From Pseudomonadota bacterium (GTDB taxonomy: Bacteria; Pseudomonadota; Gammaproteobacteria; Burkholderiales; Rhodocyclaceae): a stretch of 64,000 bases of DNA. The stretch covers positions 186,001 through 250,000 of the forward strand of contig JAFEDJ010000069.1 in NCBI GenBank assembly GCA_018241685.1, written 5' to 3'. Below are positions 8,424 to 18,666 of the stretch, piece by piece. Position numbers and translations under genes: made by a program. A model generated the notes under the pieces. That model was not told where the DNA came from and made no database searches. It saw only the letters and a program-made list of their open reading frames with translations. Numbering within the stretch: position 1 is the first letter of the stretch; the number at the start of each line of letters is the position of its first letter.

Positions 8424-9251
8424 ATGCTGCAAGCCTACGCCTCGCCCCTCGAACGGACCTGGTTCTATGCCCACCGGGTCATCGCCGGCCTGATCCTGCT
8501 GTTCCTGATCCTGCCGATCCTGGTCATCGTGCCGCTGTCCTTCAACTCGGACTCCTTCCTGATGTACCCGATGGCCGGCGCGTCCCTGCGCTGGTACGAG
8601 GAGATCATCGGCTCCGACGTGTGGCGCAACGCGCTGCTCAACAGCCTGATCGTCTCCCCGGCCGCCACGCTGCTGGCGGTGGTGCTGGGCACCCTGGCCT
8701 CCATCGGCCTGGTGCGCAGCGACTTCCCCGGCAAGGCGCTGCTCACCGCCATCCTCATCTCGCCGATGGTGGTGCCGGTGGTCATCGTCGGCGTCGCGAT
8801 GTACCTGTTCTTCGCCCCCCTCGGCCTGGCCGGCAGCTACACCGGGCTGATCCTTGCCCACGCGGTGCTCGGCGTACCCTTCGTCATCACCACCGTCACC
8901 GCCACGCTGCAGGGCTTCGACTACAACCTGGTGCGCGCCGCCGCCAGCCTGGGCGCCAACCCGGTGCTGACCTTCTTCCGGGTCACCCTGCCGCTGGTCG
9001 CCCCGGGCATCGTCTCCGGCGGGCTGTTCGCCTTCGCCACCTCCTTCGACGAAGTGGTGGTCACGCTCTTCCTCGCCAGCCCCGGCCAGGCCACGCTGCC
9101 GCGCCAGATGTTCGCCGGCATCCGCGAGAACATCAGCCCGGCCATCGCCGCGGTGGCGACGATCCTGATCGTGCTCTCCACCCTCATGCTGCTGACCCTC
9201 GAATGGCTCCGCCAGCGCTCCGAGAAGCTGCGCACCGGAAAGTCGCGCTGA
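8424..9251 (+). CDS. ABC transporter permease (PotC-like)
   Basis: Second channel subunit of the importer, 275 aa, normal for PotC. It has about six hydrophobic segments and the EAA loop LVRAAASLGANPVLTFFRVTLP. GAGAGGA lies before the ATG, 12 bp after the stop of the larger permease gene, indicating one transcript. Together with the ATPase, binding protein and first permease it forms a complete importer. Confidence 0.93.
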   Translation: MLQAYASPLERTWFYAHRVIAGLILLFLILPILVIVPLSFNSDSFLMYPMAGASLRWYEEIIGSDVWRNALLNSLIVSPAATLLAVVLGTLASIGLVRSDFPGKALLTAILISPMVVPVVIVGVAMYLFFAPLGLAGSYTGLILAHAVLGVPFVITTVTATLQGFDYNLVRAAASLGANPVLTFFRVTLPLVAPGIVSGGLFAFATSFDEVVVTLFLASPGQATLPRQMFAGIRENISPAIAAVATILIVLSTLMLLTLEWLRQRSEKLRTGKSR

Positions 9252-9326
9252 GCATTGCGCTAAAAACCTAAACCCCTGATCCACCTCCGCTTTTTTTATC
9301 CCACTCGTGTCGGGAGAGCCCTTCTC

Positions 9327-10796
9327 ATGCCCAAAATCTGTGATTCCACCCTTCTTCGCCATGCCGCCTTCATCAACGGCGAGTGGTGCGGGGCCGACAA
9401 CGGCGCCACCAGCGAGATCCTCAACCCGGCCAGCGGCGCCAGCCTGGGCCCCGTGCCGGTGATGGGCACGGCGGAAACCCGCCGCGCCATCGACGCCGCC
9501 AACGCCGCCCTGCCGGCCTGGCGCCGCCTGCCCGCCGCCCAGCGCGGCAAGCTGCTGCGCGCCTGGTACGAACTGCTGCTGGAAAACCAGGAAGACCTGG
9601 CCGTCATCATGACCTGCGAGCAGGGCAAGCCCCTCGCCGAAGCCCGTGGCGAAGTGGCCTACGCCGCCTCCTACCTGGAATGGTTCGCCGAGGAAGGCAA
9701 GCGCGCCTATGGCGAGACCATCCCGTCACCCTTCCCCGACCGCCGCCTGATCGTCACCAAGGAGCCGGTCGGCGTGTGCGCCGCCGTCACGCCGTGGAAC
9801 TTCCCCGCCGCGATGATCACCCGCAAGGCCGGCGCGGCCCTCGCCGCCGGCTGCACGATGGTCCTCAAGCCGGCTCCGCAGACCCCCTACTCGGCCCTCG
9901 CGCTGGCCGTGCTGGCCGAGCGCGCCGGCATCCCCAAGGGCGTCTTCAACGTGGTCACCGGCGACGTGGCCAGCTCCGCCGACATCGGCGCCGAGCTGTG
10001 CGCCAACCCCATCGTGCGCAAGCTGTCCTTCACCGGCTCCACCGCCGTCGGCGCCCGCCTGATGGCCCAGTGCGCGCCGTCGATCAAGAAGCTGTCGCTG
10101 GAACTCGGCGGCAACGCCCCCTTCATCGTCTTCGACGACGCCGACCTGGACGCCGCCGTGCAGGGTGCCCTCGCCTCCAAGTACCGCAACGCCGGCCAGA
10201 CCTGCGTGTGCGCCAACCGCCTGCTGGTGCAGGACGGCGTGTACGACGCCTTCGCCGCCAAGCTCGCCGAGGCGGTCAAGGCCCTCAAGGTCGGTGACGG
10301 CCTGGAGCCCGGCACCACCCAGGGCCCGCTGATCAACGAGGCCGCCGTGGCCAAGGTCGAGCACCACGTGGCCGACGCGCTGGCCAAGGGCGCCAGCGTC
10401 CTCACCGGCGGCAAGCGCCACGCGCTGGGCGGCAGCTTCTTCGAGCCCACCGTGCTGACCGGCGTCACCGCCGACATGGCGGTGGCCCGCGAGGAGACCT
10501 TCGGCCCGATGGCCCCGCTGTTCCGCTTCGCCACCGAAGCTGACGCCATCCGCATGGCCAACGACACCGAGTTCGGCCTCGCCTCCTATCTGTACAGCCG
10601 CGACATCGGCCGCATCTGGCGGGTTTCCGAGGCCCTCGAGTACGGCATGGTCGGCGTCAACACCGGCCTCATCTCCACCGAGGTCGCCCCCTTCGGCGGC
10701 GTCAAGTCCTCTGGCCTCGGCCGCGAAGGCTCCAGCCACGGCCTCGATGACTACCTGGAGATCAAGTACGTGGCCCTCGGCGGCCTCGACAGCTGA
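9327..10796 (+). CDS. gabD: Succinate-semialdehyde dehydrogenase (NAD(P)+)
   Basis: Oxidises succinate semialdehyde, the product of GABA transamination, to succinate for the TCA cycle. The 489-aa aldehyde dehydrogenase has the GabD pattern: general-base Glu in LELGGNAPF and catalytic Cys in NAGQTCVCANR. The cofactor region is TPWNFPAAMITRKAGAALAAGC. The CVC arrangement resembles the redox-sensitive catalytic loop of GabD enzymes. GGGAGAG lies upstream of ATG 9327. It is 75 bp after the permease gene and 54 bp before gabT. Other semialdehydes such as glutarate semialdehyde may also be substrates. Confidence 0.95.
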   Translation: MPKICDSTLLRHAAFINGEWCGADNGATSEILNPASGASLGPVPVMGTAETRRAIDAANAALPAWRRLPAAQRGKLLRAWYELLLENQEDLAVIMTCEQGKPLAEARGEVAYAASYLEWFAEEGKRAYGETIPSPFPDRRLIVTKEPVGVCAAVTPWNFPAAMITRKAGAALAAGCTMVLKPAPQTPYSALALAVLAERAGIPKGVFNVVTGDVASSADIGAELCANPIVRKLSFTGSTAVGARLMAQCAPSIKKLSLELGGNAPFIVFDDADLDAAVQGALASKYRNAGQTCVCANRLLVQDGVYDAFAAKLAEAVKALKVGDGLEPGTTQGPLINEAAVAKVEHHVADALAKGASVLTGGKRHALGGSFFEPTVLTGVTADMAVAREETFGPMAPLFRFATEADAIRMANDTEFGLASYLYSRDIGRIWRVSEALEYGMVGVNTGLISTEVAPFGGVKSSGLGREGSSHGLDDYLEIKYVALGGLDS

Positions 10797-10850
10797 TCCC
10801 CCAAGCCCCTTTTCCATCAAGACATCCAGACCTTCATACGGAGAACAGCA

Positions 10851-12155
10851 ATGAACCAAGCGCTTCAACAACAAAACGCCCACATGATGGCCCGCCGCAC
10901 CGCCGCCCTGCCCCGTGGCGTGGGCCAGGCCCACTCCCTGTTCGTCAGCCGCGCCAAGGGCGCCGAGCTGTGGGACGTGGAAGGCCGCCGCTTCATCGAC
11001 TTCGTGGCCGGCATCGCGGTGGTCAACACCGGCCACTGCCACCCGAAGGTCGTCGAAGCCGCCGCCGCCCAGATGGAAGCCTTCACCCACACCTGCTTCC
11101 AGGTCGTCGCCTACGACGGCTACGTGACCCTCGCCGAGCGCCTCAACGCCCTCGCCCCGGTGGCCGGCCCGGCCAAGAGCTTCTTCATGAGCACCGGCGC
11201 CGAAGCCGTCGAAAACGCCGTCAAGGTGGCCCGCGCCTACACCGGCCGGCCCGGCATCATCGCCTTCAACGGCGCCTTCCACGGCCGCACCTGCATGACC
11301 CTCGGGCTGACCGGCAAGGTCGATCCGTACAAGCTGCGCATGGGCCCCTTCCCGGCCGAGATCTACCACGCCCCCTTCCCCTGCGAGCTGCACGGCACCA
11401 GCATCGACGAAGCCATCCACGGCATCGAGCTGCTGTTCAAGAACGACATCGAGCCGGCCCGCGTGGCGGCCTTCATCATCGAGCCGGTGCAGGGCGAAGG
11501 CGGCTACTACCCGGTGCCCACCGAGTTCCTGCAGCGCCTGCGCGCGCTGGCCGACAAGCACGGCATCCTCATCATCGCCGACGAGATCCAGACCGGCATG
11601 GCGCGCACCGGCAAGGTCTTCGCCATCGAGCACAGCGGCGTGCAGCCGGACATCATCACCATGGCCAAGGGCCTCGGCGGTGGCTTCCCGATCTCCGCCA
11701 TCGTCGGCCGCGCCGACGTGATGGACGCCGTCTCCCCCGGCGGCCTCGGCGGCACCTACGCCGGCAGCCCGCTGGCCTGCGCCGCCGCGCTGGCAGTACT
11801 GGACGCCGTCGAAGAAGAGAAGCTGTGCGAACGCGCCGTGCAGATCGGCGCGCGCATGCAGGCCCGCCTGCGCGACATGGCCAGCTGGGCGCCGTGCATC
11901 GGCGACGTGCGCGGCCTCGGCGCGATGGTGGCCTTCGAGTTCTTCCACGACGCCGAGCACACCCGCCCGGCCCCGGAAATCACCAAGGCCCTGGTCGCCG
12001 AAGCCTTCAAGCGCCAGCTCCTGCTGCTGTCCTGCGGCAGCTACGGCAACGTGATCCGCCTGATGACGCCGCTGACCCTCGACGACGCGCTGCTCGAAGA
12101 AGGCTTCGACGTGCTCGAAGCCAGCCTGCGCGCGGTGCTCGCCGCCCAGGGCTAA
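10851..12155 (+). CDS. gabT: 4-aminobutyrate--2-oxoglutarate transaminase
   Basis: Transfers the amino group of GABA (often also 5-aminovalerate) to 2-oxoglutarate, yielding succinate semialdehyde and glutamate. The 434-aa class III aminotransferase has PLP lysine in TMAKGLGGGFP, the acidic PLP-contact in IADEIQTGMARTG, and GAEAVENAVKVARAYTGRPG. GGAGAA precedes the ATG. With gabD and the adjacent GDH it forms a complete GABA-to-succinate route in which the glutamate produced can be deaminated. Confidence 0.96.
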   Translation: MNQALQQQNAHMMARRTAALPRGVGQAHSLFVSRAKGAELWDVEGRRFIDFVAGIAVVNTGHCHPKVVEAAAAQMEAFTHTCFQVVAYDGYVTLAERLNALAPVAGPAKSFFMSTGAEAVENAVKVARAYTGRPGIIAFNGAFHGRTCMTLGLTGKVDPYKLRMGPFPAEIYHAPFPCELHGTSIDEAIHGIELLFKNDIEPARVAAFIIEPVQGEGGYYPVPTEFLQRLRALADKHGILIIADEIQTGMARTGKVFAIEHSGVQPDIITMAKGLGGGFPISAIVGRADVMDAVSPGGLGGTYAGSPLACAAALAVLDAVEEEKLCERAVQIGARMQARLRDMASWAPCIGDVRGLGAMVAFEFFHDAEHTRPAPEITKALVAEAFKRQLLLLSCGSYGNVIRLMTPLTLDDALLEEGFDVLEASLRAVLAAQG

Positions 12156-12311
12156 ACGCCCTCCCGCCGCAGTCCCCGCCCCGGGGCTGCGGCCCCCCCA
12201 CCCGATAACACGGGGTTCACCCCGGACCGAATTTCGATGCGCCCCACCGCGCAGGGGCGCGCCTTGCCTGCTGAAACCGTTTTCATCACCGTCAAATTGG
12301 GAGTCCGCACC

Positions 12312-13625
12312 ATGAAGAAGCCGCAACTGATCCTCGCCCTCACCGCCGCCGGCGTCCTTTCCCTGCCCGGCATCGCCTGCGCTGGCGAAGTGGAAGACCT
12401 GAAAGCCATGCTCCTGAAGATGCAGGCGCGCATCGAGCAGCTGGAAAACCGCCCGGTCGCCGCCCCCCCCGTGGCCGCCGCCGCGCCGGCGCCGGCCCTC
12501 AACCCGGCCGACGTGGTCACCCGCGGCTCCATGCTGGGCTCCTTCAAGGTGCCGGGCACCGAGACCTCCATCAAGTTCGGCGGCTACGTGCAGCTCGACG
12601 CCATCTACGACATCAAGGGCAACCAGGGCCGCGCGGTGAGCGCCGGCGACATCGCCCTCGACGGCAGCGCCGACGCCAAGCGCAAGGGCACCACCACCTT
12701 CAGCGCCCGTACCTCGCGGATCAACATGCAGACCGCCACGCCGAGCGAGCTGGGCGAGATCAAGACCAAGATCGAGTTCGACTTCTTCACCGACGAAGGC
12801 AGCGAGACCTACACCAACTCCGCCCGCCCGCGCCTGCGCCACGCCTACGGCACCGTCGGCAACTGGCTTGCCGGCCAGACCTGGTCCAACTTCATGGACC
12901 TGGACGCCATGCCCGAGACCCTGGAGTTCAACGGCCCCACCGGCCAGGTCTTCATCCGCCAGCCCCAGCTGCGCTACACCACCGCCATCGGCAGCGCCAG
13001 CCAGTTCTCGGTGTCGGTGGAAAACCCCCAGACCGACGCCCGCGACAATGGCGGCAACGTGACCGCCATCGACCGCGGCGCCGACCTCACCGCGAAGTGG
13101 CAGCACAGCGGCGACTACGGCCACTTCAACGTGCGCGCGCTGATGCGTCCGCTGAAGGCCGACGACGGCAACGGCAATCACCGCGCCTCCACCAACGGCT
13201 GGGCGCTGGGCCTCGGCGGCAGCCTCAAGCTGGGCGCCAACGACACCGTGCTCTACCAGCTCAACGGCGGCCAGGGCATCGGCCGCTACATCCAGGACGT
13301 ATACGGCGCCGCCGCCTACGACGCCAGCACCGGCACCCTGTCGGCCCAGAAAGCGGCCGGCGGCTACCTGGCCCTGCAGCACTTCTGGAACACCGTGCTG
13401 CGCACCACCGTGTCCCTCAACGCCACCCACATCAACAACAAGACCGGCTTCGGCGACATCTCCGGCCTCAACACCGACACCCGCCAGGTGCACGCCAACC
13501 TGATCTGGAAGGCCGCCTCCCAGCTCGACGTGGGCATGGAATACGTGTGGTCCCAGCGCAAGGTGGAAGGCGGCGCCGAAGGCACCTCCAGCCGCGTCCA
13601 GGGCGCCGTCAAGTACAACTTCTAA
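12312..13625 (+). CDS. DcaP-like trimeric outer-membrane porin
   Basis: Outer-membrane channel of 437 aa. Signal peptide 1-24 (ending GIACA) is followed by a short coiled-coil segment (EVEDLKAMLLKMQARIEQLE), typical of DcaP-like porins, then a Pro/Ala linker. The beta-barrel begins FGGYVQLDAIYDIKG and ends in the terminal Phe (VQGAVKYNF) needed for outer-membrane insertion. ATG 12312 has GGGAG about eight bases upstream; the in-frame extension to 12237 would place residues before the signal peptide. Within this gene run it probably admits the amine or acid substrate of the cluster. Confidence 0.9.
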   Translation: MKKPQLILALTAAGVLSLPGIACAGEVEDLKAMLLKMQARIEQLENRPVAAPPVAAAAPAPALNPADVVTRGSMLGSFKVPGTETSIKFGGYVQLDAIYDIKGNQGRAVSAGDIALDGSADAKRKGTTTFSARTSRINMQTATPSELGEIKTKIEFDFFTDEGSETYTNSARPRLRHAYGTVGNWLAGQTWSNFMDLDAMPETLEFNGPTGQVFIRQPQLRYTTAIGSASQFSVSVENPQTDARDNGGNVTAIDRGADLTAKWQHSGDYGHFNVRALMRPLKADDGNGNHRASTNGWALGLGGSLKLGANDTVLYQLNGGQGIGRYIQDVYGAAAYDASTGTLSAQKAAGGYLALQHFWNTVLRTTVSLNATHINNKTGFGDISGLNTDTRQVHANLIWKAASQLDVGMEYVWSQRKVEGGAEGTSSRVQGAVKYNF

Positions 13626-13697
13626 CCCCCTCCGGGGCGCCGGCGCAGCTGCCATCCCGCCGGCCCCCCGCACTCCTCCGCCCCCCAAGGAGACACC

Positions 13698-14978
13698 ATG
13701 CTCGACCCCTTGCCTTCCTACCTCCGCCCCAGCAACGACGCCGGCCCCTGGGGCGTCTACATGCAGCAGATCGACCGGGTGACGCCCTACCTGGGCGAGC
13801 TGACCTACTGGGTCGACACCCTCAAGCGCCCCAAGCGCGTCCTCATCGTGGACGTGCCGGTGAAGATGGACGACGGCACGGTGGCCCACTTCGAGGGCTA
13901 CCGGGTGCACCACAACACCTCCCGCGGCCCCGGCAAGGGCGGCATCCGCTTCCACCAGGACGTGACCCTCTCCGAAGTAATGGCGCTGGCCGGCTGGATG
14001 ACCGTCAAGAACGCCGCCGTCGGCGTGCCCTACGGCGGCGCCAAGGGCGGCATCCGGGTCGACCCGCGAACCCTCAGCCACGGCGAGCTGGAGCGTCTGA
14101 CCCGCCGCTACACCAGCGAACTCAACGTGCTGATCGGGCCGGACAAGGACATCCCGGCGCCGGATGTGAACACCAACGAACAGATCATGGCCTGGATGAT
14201 GGACACCTACTCCATCAACCAGGGCCGCACCGCCACCGGCGTCGTCACCGGCAAGCCCCTGAGCCTGGGCGGCAGCCTCGGCCGCCGGGACGCCACCGGG
14301 CGCGGCGTGTTCGTGGTCGGCGCAGCGGCGGCGAAGGATGCCGGCATCGCGCTGGACGGCGCACGGGTCGCCATCCAGGGCTTCGGCAACGTGGGCGGCA
14401 CCGCGGCACGCTGCTTCCATGAGGCCGGCGCCCGTGTGGTGGCCGTGCAGGACGTCTCCGGCACCCTGTTCCACCCGGGCGGGCTCAACGTTCCGGCCCT
14501 GCTGGCGTGGGTCGCCGCCGGCCGCCCGCTGGCCGAATTCCGCGACGGCGAGCGCATCCCCGACGACAGCTTCTGGGACGTGCAAAGCGACTTCCTGGTG
14601 CCGTCGGCGCTCGAACAGCAGATCACCCTCCACAACGCTCCGCGCATCCGCACGCGCATCGTGCTCGAAGGCGCCAACGGCCCGACCACCCCGGAGGCCG
14701 ACGACATCCTCGCCGCGCGCGGCATCCAGGTGGTGCCCGACGTGCTCGCCAACGCCGGCGGCGTGACGGTGAGCTACTTCGAATGGGTGCAGGACTTCTC
14801 CAGCTTCTTCTGGTCGGAAGACGAGATCAACGCCCGCCTCGACCGCATCATGGAAGAGGCCTACGTGCACATCCGCGACACCGCCCGCAGCCGGCAGGTC
14901 AGCCTGCGCACCGCCGCCTTCATCCTGGCCTGCGAGCGCATCCTCAAGGCGCGGGAGATGCGCGGGCTGTATCCCTGA
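13698..14978 (+). CDS. Glu/Leu/Phe/Val dehydrogenase family protein, probable glutamate dehydrogenase
   Basis: Reversible oxidative deamination of glutamate to 2-oxoglutarate and ammonia. The 426-aa protein has the substrate-binding and catalytic region GPGKGGIRFHQDV and VPYGGAKGGIRVDP with the essential lysines. The Rossmann fingerprint is VAIQGFGNVGGTAARCF and the domain-closing region ANAGGVTVSYFEWVQ. AAGGAG precedes ATG 13698. Placed after gabDT, it could remove glutamate made by GabT and return 2-oxoglutarate. The length matches the hexameric small GDH class. Cofactor preference is not assignable by eye. Confidence 0.92.
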   Translation: MLDPLPSYLRPSNDAGPWGVYMQQIDRVTPYLGELTYWVDTLKRPKRVLIVDVPVKMDDGTVAHFEGYRVHHNTSRGPGKGGIRFHQDVTLSEVMALAGWMTVKNAAVGVPYGGAKGGIRVDPRTLSHGELERLTRRYTSELNVLIGPDKDIPAPDVNTNEQIMAWMMDTYSINQGRTATGVVTGKPLSLGGSLGRRDATGRGVFVVGAAAAKDAGIALDGARVAIQGFGNVGGTAARCFHEAGARVVAVQDVSGTLFHPGGLNVPALLAWVAAGRPLAEFRDGERIPDDSFWDVQSDFLVPSALEQQITLHNAPRIRTRIVLEGANGPTTPEADDILAARGIQVVPDVLANAGGVTVSYFEWVQDFSSFFWSEDEINARLDRIMEEAYVHIRDTARSRQVSLRTAAFILACERILKAREMRGLYP

Positions 14979-15001
14979 GCCTGTCCCCGAGACCCTGCGC
15001 C

Positions 15002-16008
<1,007 letters not shown>

Positions 16009-16012
<4 letters not shown>

Positions 16013-16776
16013 TGGACCGTAAAGCCGCCATCCACCGCCAGCCCCTGCCCGCTGATGTAGCTCGCCGCACCGGAGAGCAGGAACAGCACCGGCCGGGCAA
16101 TTTCATCCGGCTGACCAACACGCCCGGCCGGGAAACTCTCTCCGGCCGCCCGCAGATTGTCCAGGCTGCCGAACCCGCTTTCCGCCATCGGCGTTTCCAC
16201 CGGCCCCGGGCACACCGCGTTGATGCGGATACCGAGCCGGTAGTAGTCCAGTGCCGCCGAGCGGGTCAGCCCCAGCACTGCGTGCTTGCTGGTGTTGTAG
16301 GGCGACAGGCCGGGAAAGGCGACCTGGGCGACGACCGAGGCGTTGTTGACGATGGCCCCGCCGCCACTCTGCAGCATGGCGGCAATCTCGTACTTCATGG
16401 CCCAGAACACGCCCGATACGTTGGTGCGCATCACCGCATCGAAATCCTCGTTGGCGATTTCATGCAGGGGCGCCGTCAGCCCGAGGACGCCTGCGTTGTT
16501 GAAAGCGCCATCCAATCGCCCGAAGCGGGCGACGGTCGCAGCCACCGCCTCGCGCACCTGAGCCTCGATCCCCACATCCAGCCTCAGCACCAGCGCCTCG
16601 CCGCCGGCCTCCTCGATCTGCCGGGCGATCGCCGCGCAGGCCTCGCTACGCCGGGCCGCCAGCGCCACCCGTGCGCCGGCCCTGCCGAGGGCCAGTGCCG
16701 TGGCGGCGCCCATGCCGGAGGAAGCGCCGGTTACCAGTACCACCTTGCCGGCCAGATCGGTCGAGTGCGTATCCAT
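16009..16776 (-). CDS. SDR-family oxidoreductase
   Basis: Classical short-chain dehydrogenase of 255 aa: TGASSGMG nucleotide motif at the N-terminus, NNAG, catalytic Ser in NNASVVAQ and YNTSK catalytic dyad. It ends in SGQGLAVDGGFTVQ. It is translationally coupled to the aldo/keto reductase by a 4-bp overlap. A divergent LysR regulator lies upstream and probably controls the pair. The substrate is not identifiable. Confidence 0.9.
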
Positions 16777-16835
16777 TCTTCGTATCCTTTCATCGATGCA
16801 GTGGGAATACGGAGAAGGCTACGCGGCGACAGATC

Positions 16836-16851
16836 GTGCAACAATCCGCAC
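16836..16851. promoter_or_regulatory. Dyad in SDR/LysR divergent promoter region
   Basis: GTGC-N8-GCAC lies between the divergent SDR and LysR genes, 35 bp before the LysR start. LysR proteins bind interrupted dyads of similar length, so it is a candidate site, though short dyads of this kind occur by chance. Confidence 0.3.
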
Positions 16852-16886
16852 AATACTCGATGACCTGCTGAGCCAATTTCATCAAT

Positions 16887-17774
16887 ATGAACCGCGCCTG
16901 CCTTGCCGACCTGCAAGCTTTCGCCACCGTCGCCCGTCTGCGCAGCTTCCGCCGGGCGGCCGTCGAGCTGGGTGTCTCGCCATCGGCGCTGAGTCATACC
17001 CTGCGCGGGCTGGAGACCCGCCTCGGGGTCCGCCTGCTCAACCGCACGACGCGCAGCGTGGCACCCAGCGAAGCCGGCCAGCGCCTGCTCGATCGCCTGA
17101 CCCCGGCCTTGCTGGACATCGACAGCGCGCTCGACGAGGTCAATGCCTTCCGAGACTCGCCGCGCGGCACCCTGCGCATCAACGCACCGCGCTTCGCCGC
17201 CGAACACGTGCTGGCGCCGCTGGCCACGCGCTTCCTGCTCGCCCACCCGGGCATGCGCCTGGAAATCGTCGCCGACGACGCACTGGTGGATATCGTCGCG
17301 GCTGGCTTCGATGCCGGCGTGCGCTTTGGCGAGAGCCTGCAGCAGGACATGGTTGCCGTTCCACTGGGTCCGCGCCAGCGCTTCGTGGTCATCGCATCGC
17401 CGGACTACCTGCGCAACTCCGGCATCCCGCAACATCCCCGCGAACTGCACACGCACCGCTGCGTGCGCATCCGCTTTCCGAGCGGCGCGCTGTACCGCTG
17501 GGAGTTCGAGAAGGATGGGGAAAAACTGGAGGTGGACGTGGACGGTCCGCTGGATGTGGGCGAGATGCCGCTGATGGTCCGCGCCGCCGAGGATGGGCTC
17601 GGGCTGGCTTACGTCTATCAACAAAGCGCCGCCGCCGGCGTGGCGGCCGGCCGCTTGGCGACGGTACTGGACGACTGGCGCCCGGCCGAACCGGGCTTCT
17701 ACCTGTATTACCCGAGCCGCCGCCTGCCGCCGGCCGGCCTGCGCGCCTTCATCGAAATGCTGAAGGCGGGCTAG
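16887..17774 (+). CDS. LysR-family transcriptional regulator
   Basis: The 295-aa protein has an N-terminal HTH (RSFRRAAVELGVSPSALSHTLR, about residues 18-40), then RLGVRLLNRTTRSVAPSEAG and a periplasmic-binding-like effector domain. It is divergent from the SDR/AKR pair and most likely regulates it. It ends 4 bp before the convergent yggU gene. Confidence 0.93.
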   Translation: MNRACLADLQAFATVARLRSFRRAAVELGVSPSALSHTLRGLETRLGVRLLNRTTRSVAPSEAGQRLLDRLTPALLDIDSALDEVNAFRDSPRGTLRINAPRFAAEHVLAPLATRFLLAHPGMRLEIVADDALVDIVAAGFDAGVRFGESLQQDMVAVPLGPRQRFVVIASPDYLRNSGIPQHPRELHTHRCVRIRFPSGALYRWEFEKDGEKLEVDVDGPLDVGEMPLMVRAAEDGLGLAYVYQQSAAAGVAAGRLATVLDDWRPAEPGFYLYYPSRRLPPAGLRAFIEMLKAG

Positions 17775-17778
17775 GGAT

Positions 17779-18075
17779 TCAGGCCGCCGCCTGCTCCAGC
17801 GCGAGGAGATGCGCGGGGTCGGCGCCGCTCACGCGGACCCGCTTGCTGCGCGAGGTGTCGCCGCTGACCAGTTCCACGGATGCCTTGGGCACTCCGCAGG
17901 TCTTGGCCAGAAAGGCGATCAAGGCTGCGTTGGCCTTGCCGTCCACCGGCGGCGCGGCGAGGCGGATCTTGAGAGCCTCGCCGTACAGGCCAGCGAATTC
18001 GGTCTTCTTGGCGCCGGGCTGGATGTGCAGCGTCAGGATCACGCTGCCGTCGGCAGCCCGGCTCAACCAGGTCAT
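17779..18075 (-). CDS. yggU: DUF167 (YggU) family protein
   Basis: Small protein of 98 aa with the family core ILTLHIQPGAKKTEF and RLAAPPVDGKANAALIAFLA. The function is unknown, but it is conserved with yggT, proC and yggS in many proteobacteria, and the same order is seen here on one strand. It starts 3 bp after the yggT stop. Confidence 0.9.
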   Translation of the reverse strand: MTWLSRAADGSVILTLHIQPGAKKTEFAGLYGEALKIRLAAPPVDGKANAALIAFLAKTCGVPKASVELVSGDTSRSKRVRVSGADPAHLLALEQAAA

Positions 18076-18078
18076 GGC

Positions 18079-18651
18079 TCAGGCCAGCCCGATCAGCATG
18101 TACTTGCCCATCGCCAGCGCGCTGAGCAGCACCTGGAGCAGCAGCAGCAACGCGATCGGCGTCAGGTCCACCCCACCGATCGCCGGGATGACACGGCGGA
18201 ACGGACGCAGGAAAGGCTCGGCCAGCGCATTGATGACACCCGCCATCGGCGCATACGGATTGACCCACGACAGGATCGCCGACATCAGCACGACACCCAT
18301 CAGCAGGTATAGCGCCGCCTTGATGGTCTCGAGCAAGCCGACGCCCCACATCACCACCAGCAGGCTGACGGGATCGGTGATGCCGATGATGCCGCGCACC
18401 CACAGCGTGACGAACACCACCAGCGTCTGCACGATCCAGGCCGGCAGCAGGCTGGCGATATCCAGCCCGAACAGCCCCGGAATGAAGCGGCGCAGCGGCA
18501 CCACCACCCAATCGGTGGTGGCCAGCACGAAATTGCCGATCGGATTGCGGAAGGAAATCCGCTGCCACTGCATCACGAAACGCGCCAGCAGCACGCCGGA
18601 AAGCAGACTTCCGAGGGTTTCGACGATGGTCAGGAACAGGTTTCCGAGCAT
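18079..18651 (-). CDS. yggT: YggT family integral membrane protein
   Basis: The 190-aa protein has two copies of the YggT unit, each with a pair of hydrophobic helices and the motif NPIGNFVL...PLRRFIPG in the first and NPYAPMAGVI...PFLRPFRRVIP in the second. It is located in the inner membrane; in other bacteria the family is linked to osmotic tolerance and cell shape. It lies between yggU and proC in the same operon. Confidence 0.92.
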   Translation of the reverse strand: MLGNLFLTIVETLGSLLSGVLLARFVMQWQRISFRNPIGNFVLATTDWVVVPLRRFIPGLFGLDIASLLPAWIVQTLVVFVTLWVRGIIGITDPVSLLVVMWGVGLLETIKAALYLLMGVVLMSAILSWVNPYAPMAGVINALAEPFLRPFRRVIPAIGGVDLTPIALLLLLQVLLSALAMGKYMLIGLA

Positions 18652-18666
18652 GGCCGGGCTCCGCGC

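Noticed and set aside
4527..9362. Long minus-strand frames (814 and 756 codons) opposite the ABC transporter genes
   Set aside because: Same shadow effect; the plus-strand genes carry all recognisable motifs and ribosome sites.
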